A stretch of DNA of 64,000 bases, taken from NCBI RefSeq assembly GCF_003025555.1, contig NZ_PYMH01000014.1:1-64000 (forward strand), written 5' to 3'. Each line of letters starts with the position of its first letter. Within the stretch, counting starts at the first letter, position 1. The position numbers and the translations under genes were made by a program. Shown piece after piece: positions 38,565-47,613 of this stretch. The notes under the pieces were generated by a model that ran no database searches, was not told the origin of the DNA, and saw only the letters and a list, made by a program, of their open reading frames with translations. The stretch is from Photobacterium lutimaris (GTDB taxonomy: Bacteria > Pseudomonadota > Gammaproteobacteria > Enterobacterales > Vibrionaceae).

Positions 38565-38707
38565 GGTGTTGTTTCCGGTTGAGGAGCGGGAAAGGAGCGG
38601 TTGACGGCAGGCGTCACGCTCATTCTTCATACAAATTTAAGGGGGGTATTGTGGCAAAAGTTAGCAGGGAGCGCTAGGAAGGGAGTGAAATTGCATAATA
38701 TAGAGAT

Positions 38708-38733
38708 AAAAAAAGCTGCCGAAGCAGCTTTTT
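38708..38733 (-). terminator. accBC terminator
   Basis: AAAGCTGC-CGAA-GCAGCTTT; on the minus strand seven T follow. It lies 18 nt after accC and separates accBC from yhdT-panF. Confidence 0.9.
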
Positions 38734-38750
38734 ACTTGAAGATGTCAACC

Positions 38751-40094
<1,344 letters not shown>

Positions 40095-40106
40095 AAAAGG
40101 CCCCGG

Positions 40107-40550
40107 TTACTCGATGATAACTAGCGGCTGATCGAACTCAACGGCATCGCCGTCTTCTGCCAAGATAGCAACGACAGTACCGGCCTTATCAGCTTCGATC
40201 TGGTTCATCATCTTCATTGCTTCGACGATACACAGGGTATCACCGGCATTGACAGTCTGGCCGATTTCAACAAATGGCTTCGCTTCAGGGCTAGGTGCGC
40301 GGTAGAAGCTACCTACCATTGGCGACAGAACCTGATGGCCAGCAGGAGTGGCAGGTGCCACAGGTGCTTCGGCTGCCGGAGCGACTGGTGCCGCAACCGG
40401 TGCTGCAACAGGAGCTGGAGCGGCAAGAACTTGTGCTGGAACGGTTGCACGGCTGATGCGTACTGACTCTTCACCTTCAGAGATCTCCAGCTCAGCAATA
40501 CCTGACTCTTCAACTAGCTCAATCAGTTTTTTGATTTTACGAATATCCAT
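40107..40550 (-). CDS. accB: biotin carboxyl carrier protein of acetyl-CoA carboxylase
   Basis: A 147-aa carrier. The N-terminal helix MDIRKIKKLIELVEES is followed by an Ala-Pro-Val-rich flexible linker (about 38-70) and a biotinyl domain. Lys113 in EAMKMMNQ is the biotin site used by BirA (4197-5159). The thumb loop SPMVGSFYRAPSPEAKPFV is typical of bacterial ACC. It lies between aroQ and accC in the standard operon. Confidence 0.98.
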   Translation of the reverse strand: MDIRKIKKLIELVEESGIAELEISEGEESVRISRATVPAQVLAAPAPVAAPVAAPVAPAAEAPVAPATPAGHQVLSPMVGSFYRAPSPEAKPFVEIGQTVNAGDTLCIVEAMKMMNQIEADKAGTVVAILAEDGDAVEFDQPLVIIE

Positions 40551-40569
40551 TTATCTTTCTCTTGTTTGT

Positions 40570-41025
40570 TCAGTTGGCGTCTGCTTGCAGACGGCGTACC
40601 GCAGCTTGCAGGGCGAATTCATAACCATCTGGGCCCAGTCCGCAGATCACCCCGACAGCTTTGTCTGATAAGTAGGAGTGATGGCGGAATGGTTCCCGAG
40701 CATGAACATTAGACAGGTGTATTTCAATGAACGGGATGCTGACCCCCAAAAGTGCATCACGGATAGCGACACTGGTGTGGGTAAAAGCAGCAGGATTGAT
40801 CAAGATGAAATCAACCGTGCCATGGGCTTGGTGGATAGCATCGATAATCTCGTATTCCGCGTTCGATTGGATATGGTCTAGCGTCACGCCTAATTCGGTC
40901 GCTTTGGCAGTTAAGTGCGTCACAATCTGGGCCAGAGACTGCTGGCCATAATGTCCCGGCTCGCGTAAACCCAGTAGGTTCAGGTTCGGGCCATTGATCA
41001 GTAAAATTCGTTGAACGGTCGACAT
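40570..41025 (-). CDS. aroQ: 3-dehydroquinate dehydratase, type II
   Basis: Dehydrates 3-dehydroquinate in the shikimate pathway. It is 151 aa and forms a dodecamer in the family. LLINGPNLNLLGLREPGHYG holds the lid Arg21 and catalytic Tyr26; IEIHLSNVHAREPFRHHS carries the catalytic His and substrate contacts. It is the first gene of aroQ-accB-accC, 19 nt ahead of accB. Confidence 0.97.
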   Translation of the reverse strand: MSTVQRILLINGPNLNLLGLREPGHYGQQSLAQIVTHLTAKATELGVTLDHIQSNAEYEIIDAIHQAHGTVDFILINPAAFTHTSVAIRDALLGVSIPFIEIHLSNVHAREPFRHHSYLSDKAVGVICGLGPDGYEFALQAAVRRLQADAN

Positions 41026-41321
41026 CTTGACGTTATATCACTTGTATTTGAGGTTTTACTCTAGCAACGTGAAAAAAGCTAAAAAGTTGCTTCCCTGTGT
41101 TCCGTTGTTATCTGCCAAAACATGCTTGATGTGCAATTATAGAGAATTCGCAGCAAATCGCAGCAAAATACTGGTCTAATCACCACAGTTTCTTAGTACA
41201 CATGTACGCTGATTGACGTTCGAGGGTAAGGACGGTGAATCTGGTCGTTAGCACTATGCGTGACCTGTAAGCAGGAGACAATAGCCTGTGGCGATGGAAT
41301 TGTAACTTTTAGCACTGGATC
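41026..41321. other. gene-free region between aroQ and acs
   Basis: About 300 nt with no credible reading frame. It must hold the minus-strand aroQ-accBC promoter (A/T-rich stretch around 41026-41140). In 41150-41320 nothing is recognised beyond a plus-strand A/T pattern; no riboswitch or small RNA signature was seen. Confidence 0.5.
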
Positions 41322-41356
41322 AAAAAAGCCGCCACAAGCAGGACTTGGGCGGCTCT
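41322..41356 (-). terminator. acs terminator
   Basis: GCCGCC-A-CAAG...CTTG-GGCGGC with one bulged A; on the minus strand TTTTTTGATCC follows. It lies about 17 nt beyond the acs stop codon. Confidence 0.88.
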
Positions 41357-41373
41357 TTTACAACCTAGGGCTG

Positions 41374-43323
41374 TTAAAGCACTTGTTGTTTTTCTGCAAT
41401 GAGCTTATCAACTACGCTTGGATCTGCCAAGGTTGAGGTATCACCCAGCGTCGCGGTATCGCCGGTGGCAATCTTACGCAGGATGCGGCGCATAATTTTG
41501 CCTGAACGGGTTTTCGGTAGCGCATCGGTCCAGTGCAAGAAGTCTGGGGTGGCAATCGGACCGATCTCCTTGCGAACCCAGTCTTTGACTTCTTTGTGTA
41601 GTTCGGCCGATGGGATCTCGCCGTCGTTGAGGGTGATATAGGCATAGATCGCCTGCCCCTTAATGTCATGCGGAACACCGACAATCGCCGCTTCGGCAAT
41701 TTTATCGAAAGCGACCAGCGCCGATTCGATTTCGGCGGTCCCCATCCGGTGGCCGGAAATGTTCAGCACGTCATCGACACGACCGGTGATCCAGTAGTAG
41801 CCATCTTCGTCGCGGCGGGCACCGTCACCGGTAAAGTACATACCCTTGAAGGTGGAAAAGTAGGTTTGCTCGAAGCGCTCGTGATCGCCCCACAGGGTAC
41901 GCATTTGCCCCGGCCAGGAATCGATCATCACTAAGTTGCCTTCGGTGGCGCCATCAAGGATGTTACCCATGTTATCAACCAGTGCTGGCTGGACCCCGAA
42001 GAACGGACGGGTTGCCGAGCCTGGCTTGAGAGCCGTCGCGCCCGGTAGCGGTGTGATCAAGATCCCGCCGGTTTCGGTTTGCCACCAGGTATCGACAATC
42101 GGGCAGCGGCTGTCGCCGATGGTACGGTGGTACCACTCCCAAGCCTCAGGGTTGATAGGCTCACCGACCGAACCCATGATACGCAGCGATGACCGCTGGG
42201 TACCGGCAATCGCCTCGTCGCCTTTGGCCATCAGAGCGCGAATGGCGGTAGGTGCAGTATAGAGGATATTGACGCTGTGCTTGTCGACGACTTCGCTCAT
42301 GCGGCTGGTCGACGGGTAATTTGGCACGCCTTCAAACAGCAAGGTGGTCGCACCGTTGGCCAGCGGACCGTAAACCAGATAGCTGTGACCGGTGATCCAG
42401 CCCACATCCGCGGTACACCAGTAGATATCGCCTTCCTGGTAGTCGAAGACATATTTGAAGGTCATGGTGGCATACACCAAGTATCCGCCTGTGGTGTGCA
42501 GCACGCCTTTCGGCTTGCCGGTTGAGCCTGAGGTATACAGGATAAACAGCGGATCCTCGGCGTTCATTTCCTCCGGCTCGCAATGGGAAGAGGCAATGGC
42601 AGTGGCCTCATGCCACCAAACATCGCGGCTGCTATCCCACTCAACGTTGCCCCCGGTGCGCTTGAAGACAATCACTTTCTCGACGCTAGTCACGTCGTCA
42701 TTGGCCAGTGCATCGTCGACATTTTTCTTCAGCGGCACGGCACGGCCGCCACGGACGCCCTCATCGGCAGTGACCACGACCTTGGCATTGGAATCGGTGA
42801 TACGACCAGCCAGTGCCTCCGGAGAGAAGCCACCGAAGACAATGGTGTGAATGGCCCCGATCCGAGTACAGGCCAGCATGGCAACGGCGGCTTCTGCCAC
42901 CATTGGCATGTAGAGGCAGACCACATCCCCCTTGCGCACGCCTTGGCTCTTCAGGGCGTTGGCAAACTGGCAGACTTGTTCATGCAGCTGGTGATAAGTG
43001 AGGGTCGCATCATCGGTCGGATCATCGCCCTCCCAGATAATTGCCGGCTGATCGCCGCGGGTAGCGAGGTGGCGGTCAATGCAGTTAGCAGATACGTTCA
43101 GAGTGCCATCTGCAAACCAGTTGACACTGACATGGCCAGTATCGAAAGAGGTGTTTTTGACCTGGCTGAATGGCTTGATCCAATCGACAACCTGGCCGTG
43201 CTCCCGCCAGAAGCCTTCCGGATTGATCACCGACTGCTGGTACATTTCACGGTACTGCTCATCGGTAATATGGGCGTTGGCTGCAATGTCCTGGTTTACT
43301 GGATACACATGAACCTCACTCAT
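41374..43323 (-). CDS. acs: acetyl-CoA synthetase
   Basis: AMP-forming ligase that makes acetyl-CoA from acetate for high-affinity acetate scavenging. It is 649 aa. The adenylation loop is ILYTSGSTGKPKGV, with YYWITGRVDD at the hinge. Lys609 in TRSGKIMRR is the conserved lysine inactivated by acetylation in the family. It is the metabolic output of the nearby crbS, actP and crbR genes. Single gene with its own terminator and a 263-nt upstream region. Confidence 0.98.
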   Translation of the reverse strand: MSEVHVYPVNQDIAANAHITDEQYREMYQQSVINPEGFWREHGQVVDWIKPFSQVKNTSFDTGHVSVNWFADGTLNVSANCIDRHLATRGDQPAIIWEGDDPTDDATLTYHQLHEQVCQFANALKSQGVRKGDVVCLYMPMVAEAAVAMLACTRIGAIHTIVFGGFSPEALAGRITDSNAKVVVTADEGVRGGRAVPLKKNVDDALANDDVTSVEKVIVFKRTGGNVEWDSSRDVWWHEATAIASSHCEPEEMNAEDPLFILYTSGSTGKPKGVLHTTGGYLVYATMTFKYVFDYQEGDIYWCTADVGWITGHSYLVYGPLANGATTLLFEGVPNYPSTSRMSEVVDKHSVNILYTAPTAIRALMAKGDEAIAGTQRSSLRIMGSVGEPINPEAWEWYHRTIGDSRCPIVDTWWQTETGGILITPLPGATALKPGSATRPFFGVQPALVDNMGNILDGATEGNLVMIDSWPGQMRTLWGDHERFEQTYFSTFKGMYFTGDGARRDEDGYYWITGRVDDVLNISGHRMGTAEIESALVAFDKIAEAAIVGVPHDIKGQAIYAYITLNDGEIPSAELHKEVKDWVRKEIGPIATPDFLHWTDALPKTRSGKIMRRILRKIATGDTATLGDTSTLADPSVVDKLIAEKQQVL

Positions 43324-43506
43324 TCTTTTCTCCTTGTGTTCCGTTAATGTCCTTGCTGGACCGGATTATTCTGTCTGCAGATATTTCTTGCTTGCGTGGT
43401 TATTAACTTCCGATAGATCGCTGCAGGTCTCAATTAGACTTTAGGATGAGAGTGAGCAAAATACGGAGGGATGGCCGGTTTTGCAGTGCTGTTACAGTCA
43501 AAAATT

Positions 43507-43531
43507 TGCGCTTTATCGTTAATAAAGCGCA
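43507..43531. repeat. inverted repeat upstream of acs
   Basis: TGCGCTTTAT-CGTTA-ATAAAGCGCA, a perfect 10-bp arm palindrome 184 nt upstream of acs and 56 nt after the exonuclease stop. It may be a factor-binding site for acs or the 3' hairpin of the upstream minus-strand gene; no T-run follows, so a terminator is less likely. Confidence 0.5.
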
Positions 43532-43586
43532 CTAATGAAAAGCTGTAAGATATTGAATGGTATGTTTTCTTATGTCGGCTTGGCCC

Positions 43587-44213
43587 CTAGCGAGCAACTG
43601 GGTGGGGCAGATCGCCATGTTTTAGCCGAACATAGATCATAGCGGCGGCAATGGCATCTTGCAGGGCATCGTGGCGCGGCGGCACCGGAAGATCGAGGTG
43701 GCGGCTGATCGCCTCGAGACTGAGGTCGAAATAGGCATTGGGCAACTGGCGTTCAAGTTGCTCGTGGTAGAGGTGGCTGACCTCGACGGTTTGGTTCGGC
43801 AACGGAAAGCCGTAGTGGTGGCGAAAATAACGATCGAGGATCGTTTTGTCATAGCGGATGTGGTAGCCGACCAATGGCCGGTTACCGATAAAGGACAGCA
43901 GTTTTTCCAGCGCCTGGATTTCCTCCAACCCTTGGTTGAGATCTTGGTGGCGGATACGGTGAATAGCCACCGATCCGGCATCAAGACTGGCTGGTGCGCG
44001 CAATGTCAGGTGGATCGATTGGCTGGTCAGGATGCGGTTGTCCTGGATACGGGTAGCGGCAATGGTGACCAGTTCGGCACTGTGCGGATCCAGACTGGTG
44101 GTCTCGCAGTCGAGCGATACCAACTCCGTCCCCCGGTAGCGGGAGAACAAGTCGTGAAACTCGCTGTCCTTAAATTTATGGCGGTACCACCAGCGTTTTA
44201 GGGTATTGATCAT
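43587..44213 (-). CDS. DnaQ-like (DEDDh) 3'-5' exonuclease family protein
   Basis: 208 aa. Exo I carries Asp35 and Glu37 in SLDCETT, Exo II Asp122 in GYHIRYDK, and Exo III His181 and Asp186 in PPRHDALQDA, so all catalytic acids are present. The relatives are Pol III epsilon-like proteins of unknown substrate. It lies 21 nt after the DUF294 gene. That exonuclease-DUF294 pair is often found next to acetate permease or acs genes in gammaproteobacteria, with no known reason. Confidence 0.88.
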   Translation of the reverse strand: MINTLKRWWYRHKFKDSEFHDLFSRYRGTELVSLDCETTSLDPHSAELVTIAATRIQDNRILTSQSIHLTLRAPASLDAGSVAIHRIRHQDLNQGLEEIQALEKLLSFIGNRPLVGYHIRYDKTILDRYFRHHYGFPLPNQTVEVSHLYHEQLERQLPNAYFDLSLEAISRHLDLPVPPRHDALQDAIAAAMIYVRLKHGDLPHPVAR

Positions 44214-44234
44214 CGGGTTGCTCCTTGGCTGGTC

Positions 44235-46037
44235 TTAATCGCGGATCTGGTAGTGATACCCGAGCCATTCCTTGAACTTTTTTACCACGTGCAAACTGTG
44301 GCGCAGCAGATCGCGGTCGGTGCGGGTGAGCCGTTCGACATTGAGGTGCTGCTGCAAACCACCGGCCGGGATATCCAGCTGTTGGCGCAGTCGCAGCTTA
44401 ATGAACAGCTTTAGCGCTTCGCTGAGGTTGGACGCGGTATCGGTTTCCAGTACCTTGCGCTGGGCCAATTGTTCGAGGCGGGTAAAAGTGTTGTTGTCCT
44501 CGATCCCGTGCTCCAGAGCCAGTGCCCTTACGCCGTGGACGATGGGGAATATCCCTCCGCGCTTGATATCGAGTCCGTCCTTGCCGGCTTTTAATTTGCC
44601 GAACAACGAAAGCGGGACGCTAAAGCGCAGGGCTGGCCGGGTAAAGGTGGTTAATAGTAATTCCTGCTCGGTCATTTGCTGGTGGAGCTGTTGCTTGATA
44701 GGGGCGAGCAGTTCGGGGTTTCCTGCTACCGCATGGCTGTCGGCGAGGATCGCCAAATCCATCATTTCATGTTCGGTACCCTTTATAGCAAAACCTTTCA
44801 GGGTCTGTAACCACTCACTTTGGTGTTTGACCCACTTGGGGTTGTTCACCATGACTTTACCCGGGCACAGTGGATAACCCAGCTGATGCAGGGTGTGTGT
44901 CAGGGCTTTCATGGTATCGCTCAGTCCCGGCCAGTCGACACCGTCTTCAATGATCAGGGCGTTGTCCTGATCGGTCTTGAGAATTTGTTCGCCGCGCCCC
45001 TCCGATCCCATCACCACGAAGCAGCAGTGGTTTTGCATCGCTTGGGGGACAATCAGCCGGAAGGCTTTCTCGATAATTTGCTCATTGACCGCCGCGATCA
45101 GCTCCATCACAAAGCGGGTGTGAATCCCGTTGTTGAATAGCGTTGCCACTAGCCGTGACTGGCTGCTGGCGGCCAGCGATAGTTCCTCGACTGTGGTGGC
45201 ACGGGCGATACGCAGGGTCAGTACATGGGAATGGGTCGAGAATAGGCTGAGCACCTGGGTCAGATCCAGCATCCCAACCAGTTGTGTACCGTCGGTGACC
45301 GATACTCGTTTGACCTTGTGGCGGGTCATCGACAGCATGGCATTGAACAGGTAGTCCCCCTTGTTGATGCTGATCACTGGGCTTGTGGCGACCTCGCCGA
45401 CTGACGTTGAAGCAGGCAGGTTATCAAGCATCACCGCATGGAGTAGGTTGGTGCGGGTAATAATGCCATACGGCTGGTTGTCTCCGGCCTCGACTAAGGC
45501 GGCATCCATGCCTTGCTGCTGCAATTTCACGGTGGCGGCGTGCAGATCACAGCTGCGGGGCAGGATCAGGCAAGGCTGGATATTGCTGCTGTCGACCCGG
45601 GTGAGGATGAATTCGGCGAGGTTCTGCTGTTGCTGGGCCTCTTCCAGCAATTGCTGGCGACGGGCCAAGCTGGAGTCAAAGTAGGCCGCAAACTGGCTGT
45701 TGCCATGGTAGAGATCAAGAAACAGCGGCTTGGGTACCAGATAACACAAGGTGTCCTCAAGTGCGGTGTAACGGTGGCGGCTGGAGGACTCAAGCTGCGA
45801 TCGAACATCGAACAGATCGTCACTGGTGTAATGAGCATAGATCTCACTGCCGTCGGCGGCACTCTCCTCGACACTGCCTTTGATGATAATGTGCAGTTGC
45901 TCGCTGGGTTTTCCTGCTTCGATCAGGGTATCCCCGTGGCGGTAATAGGCGACATCCAGGGAGTCGACCAAACGCCGCTGCTGCTCGCCGCTCAGGCGAT
46001 CAAAAGGGGGGAGGGAGGTATCAAAGCTGTCGGACAT
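44235..46037 (-). CDS. cNMP-binding/CBS-pair/DUF294 nucleotidyltransferase-like protein
   Basis: A 600-aa, multi-domain cytoplasmic protein. A cyclic-nucleotide-binding fold lies at about 10-130, a CBS pair at about 150-270, and a DUF294 domain with GSEGRGEQILKTDQDNAL (344-361) supplies nucleotidyltransferase-type Asp356 and Asp358, before a C-terminal substrate-binding-like helical domain. In the cNMP domain the usual phosphate-binding Gly-Glu...Arg-Ala cassette is not evident (FDVRSQLESSSRHRYTA), so cAMP binding is doubtful. It resembles PII-uridylyltransferase-type enzymes in layout. Substrate unknown. Start: ATG with an upstream region shared with the divergent permease. Confidence 0.85.
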   Translation of the reverse strand: MSDSFDTSLPPFDRLSGEQQRRLVDSLDVAYYRHGDTLIEAGKPSEQLHIIIKGSVEESAADGSEIYAHYTSDDLFDVRSQLESSSRHRYTALEDTLCYLVPKPLFLDLYHGNSQFAAYFDSSLARRQQLLEEAQQQQNLAEFILTRVDSSNIQPCLILPRSCDLHAATVKLQQQGMDAALVEAGDNQPYGIITRTNLLHAVMLDNLPASTSVGEVATSPVISINKGDYLFNAMLSMTRHKVKRVSVTDGTQLVGMLDLTQVLSLFSTHSHVLTLRIARATTVEELSLAASSQSRLVATLFNNGIHTRFVMELIAAVNEQIIEKAFRLIVPQAMQNHCCFVVMGSEGRGEQILKTDQDNALIIEDGVDWPGLSDTMKALTHTLHQLGYPLCPGKVMVNNPKWVKHQSEWLQTLKGFAIKGTEHEMMDLAILADSHAVAGNPELLAPIKQQLHQQMTEQELLLTTFTRPALRFSVPLSLFGKLKAGKDGLDIKRGGIFPIVHGVRALALEHGIEDNNTFTRLEQLAQRKVLETDTASNLSEALKLFIKLRLRQQLDIPAGGLQQHLNVERLTRTDRDLLRHSLHVVKKFKEWLGYHYQIRD

Positions 46038-46268
46038 GGCGGCTCTCCGGATCGATAGGCACTGTATGCAGTGTCTGCCTGATGGCGCAAAAGCTCCAGA
46101 CGACTTTAGTCTACTATTGCCAATCCGTGGCTCTGCTTTAGGGGGGGAGGGAGTACAAGTCGCACGGAAAGAGAAATGGGGAAGGAAAAAGGGCGGATAA
46201 TTTCATTGGGGCTATGTTCTATTGGGGGCATAATAGCGCCTGATTTTTTCAGTACGATAGGACAAGGC

Positions 46269-47453
46269 ATGTTTCGTAGTAGCCCTTACGGTTGGACCTC
46301 GCAGTACCTGCTGGGGTTTTTCTTTAATTATGGTGTTTATCTTCCGTTCTGGGCGTTGTGGTTAGCGCATCTGGGTGTCAGTGCTTCCAATATCGGGTTG
46401 TTGCTGGGGTTGGGCTTTGGTGTCCGCTGTCTGGCCAACTTGGTGATCACCCCCCGTATTCACAAAGTTGAACATCTGATCCCAGCCCTGCGCGGTTTCG
46501 CTTTGGCGGCGTTGATCAGTTGTATCGCCTATATCTACTGCGGTGGAAGTTTGTGGGCACTAACTATCATGACGGTTATTTACAACATGATGGTTGGGCC
46601 GATTGTGCCGCTATCCGATGCGTTGGCGAACCACTATGCCAAGGAAGGGCACCTTGACTATGGGCGAACCCGCCTGTGGGGCTCGATTGCTTTTATTGCC
46701 GGTTCTACCGTAGTGGGTCTGTTGGCGGCCAAATATAGCCCAGATGTGATCCCCTGGGTGGCGGCGGCAGGTTTGGTGGGGGCGCTGTTGTTGGCGATGC
46801 GCCAGCCAACAATTTTGCCGGTATCCGAGCCGGGCAGTCATGAACAGCCGCGTCCGGCCTTGTTGGAACTATTGCGTGCTCCTGAAGTACTCCGCTTTTT
46901 GACCATTATCGCCTTGCTGCAAGGCAGCCATGCGGCCTACTACAGCTTCAGTGCGATTTACTGGAAAGAGGTTGGTTACAGCGAGGATGTGATCGGTTAT
47001 CTGTGGAGTTTCTCGGTGGTGGCGGAAGTTGCAGTGTTTGCCTTGAGTAAGCGGCTGTTTGCTGGCTGGTCGATCATGGCGATGTTCCGTCTGGCTGCGG
47101 TCGGTGTCATGATCCGCTGGGGGATCACCGCCAGCATGACCGAGCTACCTTTGCTGGTCGCTTCCCAAGCCTTGCATGGTGTGACGTTCGCGGCCTGCCA
47201 CTTAGCGACCATCCGTTACATCCAAAAGGCCCAGAGCAACCAGATGGTAGCCTTGCAGGCACTTTATAATGCGCTGCCGATGGGGGCTTTCATGGCGCTG
47301 ATGACCGCCTTGAGCGGTTGGTTATATGGCCTGTGGGGCGCCAATATATTCTGGTTGATGGCGGCGATGGGGATCCCGGCGCTGCTGATGAAGGTTGAGC
47401 CAAAGGCCCCCCGCCAGTTTGCTCAACAGGATGAGGCAGCCGCGAACAAATAA
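46269..47453 (+). CDS. MFS transporter, HcaT-like (3-phenylpropionate permease family)
   Basis: 394 aa with 12 predicted helices. It resembles E. coli HcaT closely in segments such as GFFFNYGVYLPFWALWL, LTDALAN-type PLSDALANHYAKEGHLDYGR and LQGSHAAYYSFSAIYWKE. The HcaT name describes the subfamily; no aromatic catabolism genes are near, so the substrate may differ. The start is the ATG at 46269 with SD AGGACAAGG; a longer reading from 46176 has no SD. It is divergent from the DUF294 gene. Confidence 0.87.
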   Translation: MFRSSPYGWTSQYLLGFFFNYGVYLPFWALWLAHLGVSASNIGLLLGLGFGVRCLANLVITPRIHKVEHLIPALRGFALAALISCIAYIYCGGSLWALTIMTVIYNMMVGPIVPLSDALANHYAKEGHLDYGRTRLWGSIAFIAGSTVVGLLAAKYSPDVIPWVAAAGLVGALLLAMRQPTILPVSEPGSHEQPRPALLELLRAPEVLRFLTIIALLQGSHAAYYSFSAIYWKEVGYSEDVIGYLWSFSVVAEVAVFALSKRLFAGWSIMAMFRLAAVGVMIRWGITASMTELPLLVASQALHGVTFAACHLATIRYIQKAQSNQMVALQALYNALPMGAFMALMTALSGWLYGLWGANIFWLMAAMGIPALLMKVEPKAPRQFAQQDEAAANK

Positions 47454-47546
47454 TATGGCTACAGTCTTGGTTGTAGCACGCTGCAGCCAAGAACTGTGAT
47501 CCTGCTGATTGGTGAGTGCCAGTGGTTTGGTTACACTGGTGCTCAT

Positions 47547-47593
47547 AATATACCCAAGTGACTTCAAGCACCTTGAAGTCACTTGGGTATATT
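47547..47593. repeat. 22-bp perfect palindrome upstream of crbS
   Basis: Two perfect 22-nt arms (47547-47568 and 47572-47593) are separated by only CAC; the arms begin AATATACCCAAGTGACTTC. The element ends 20 nt before the crbS start codon and 93 nt after the permease stop. As RNA it would form a very long hairpin. A degenerate copy of its arm end (CACTTGGGGATGA) follows at 47598-47610 and contributes the crbS SD. Confidence 0.93.
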
Positions 47594-47613
47594 TAATCAC
47601 TTGGGGATGATGC

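Noticed and set aside
42583..43347. A 254-aa plus-strand frame opposite acs
   Set aside because: Antisense of a clear, full-length acs gene; no SD, and composition follows the complementary codons.
45513..46058. A 181-aa plus-strand frame opposite the DUF294 gene
   Set aside because: The opposite strand encodes a well-defined multi-domain protein; this frame has no domain and no SD.
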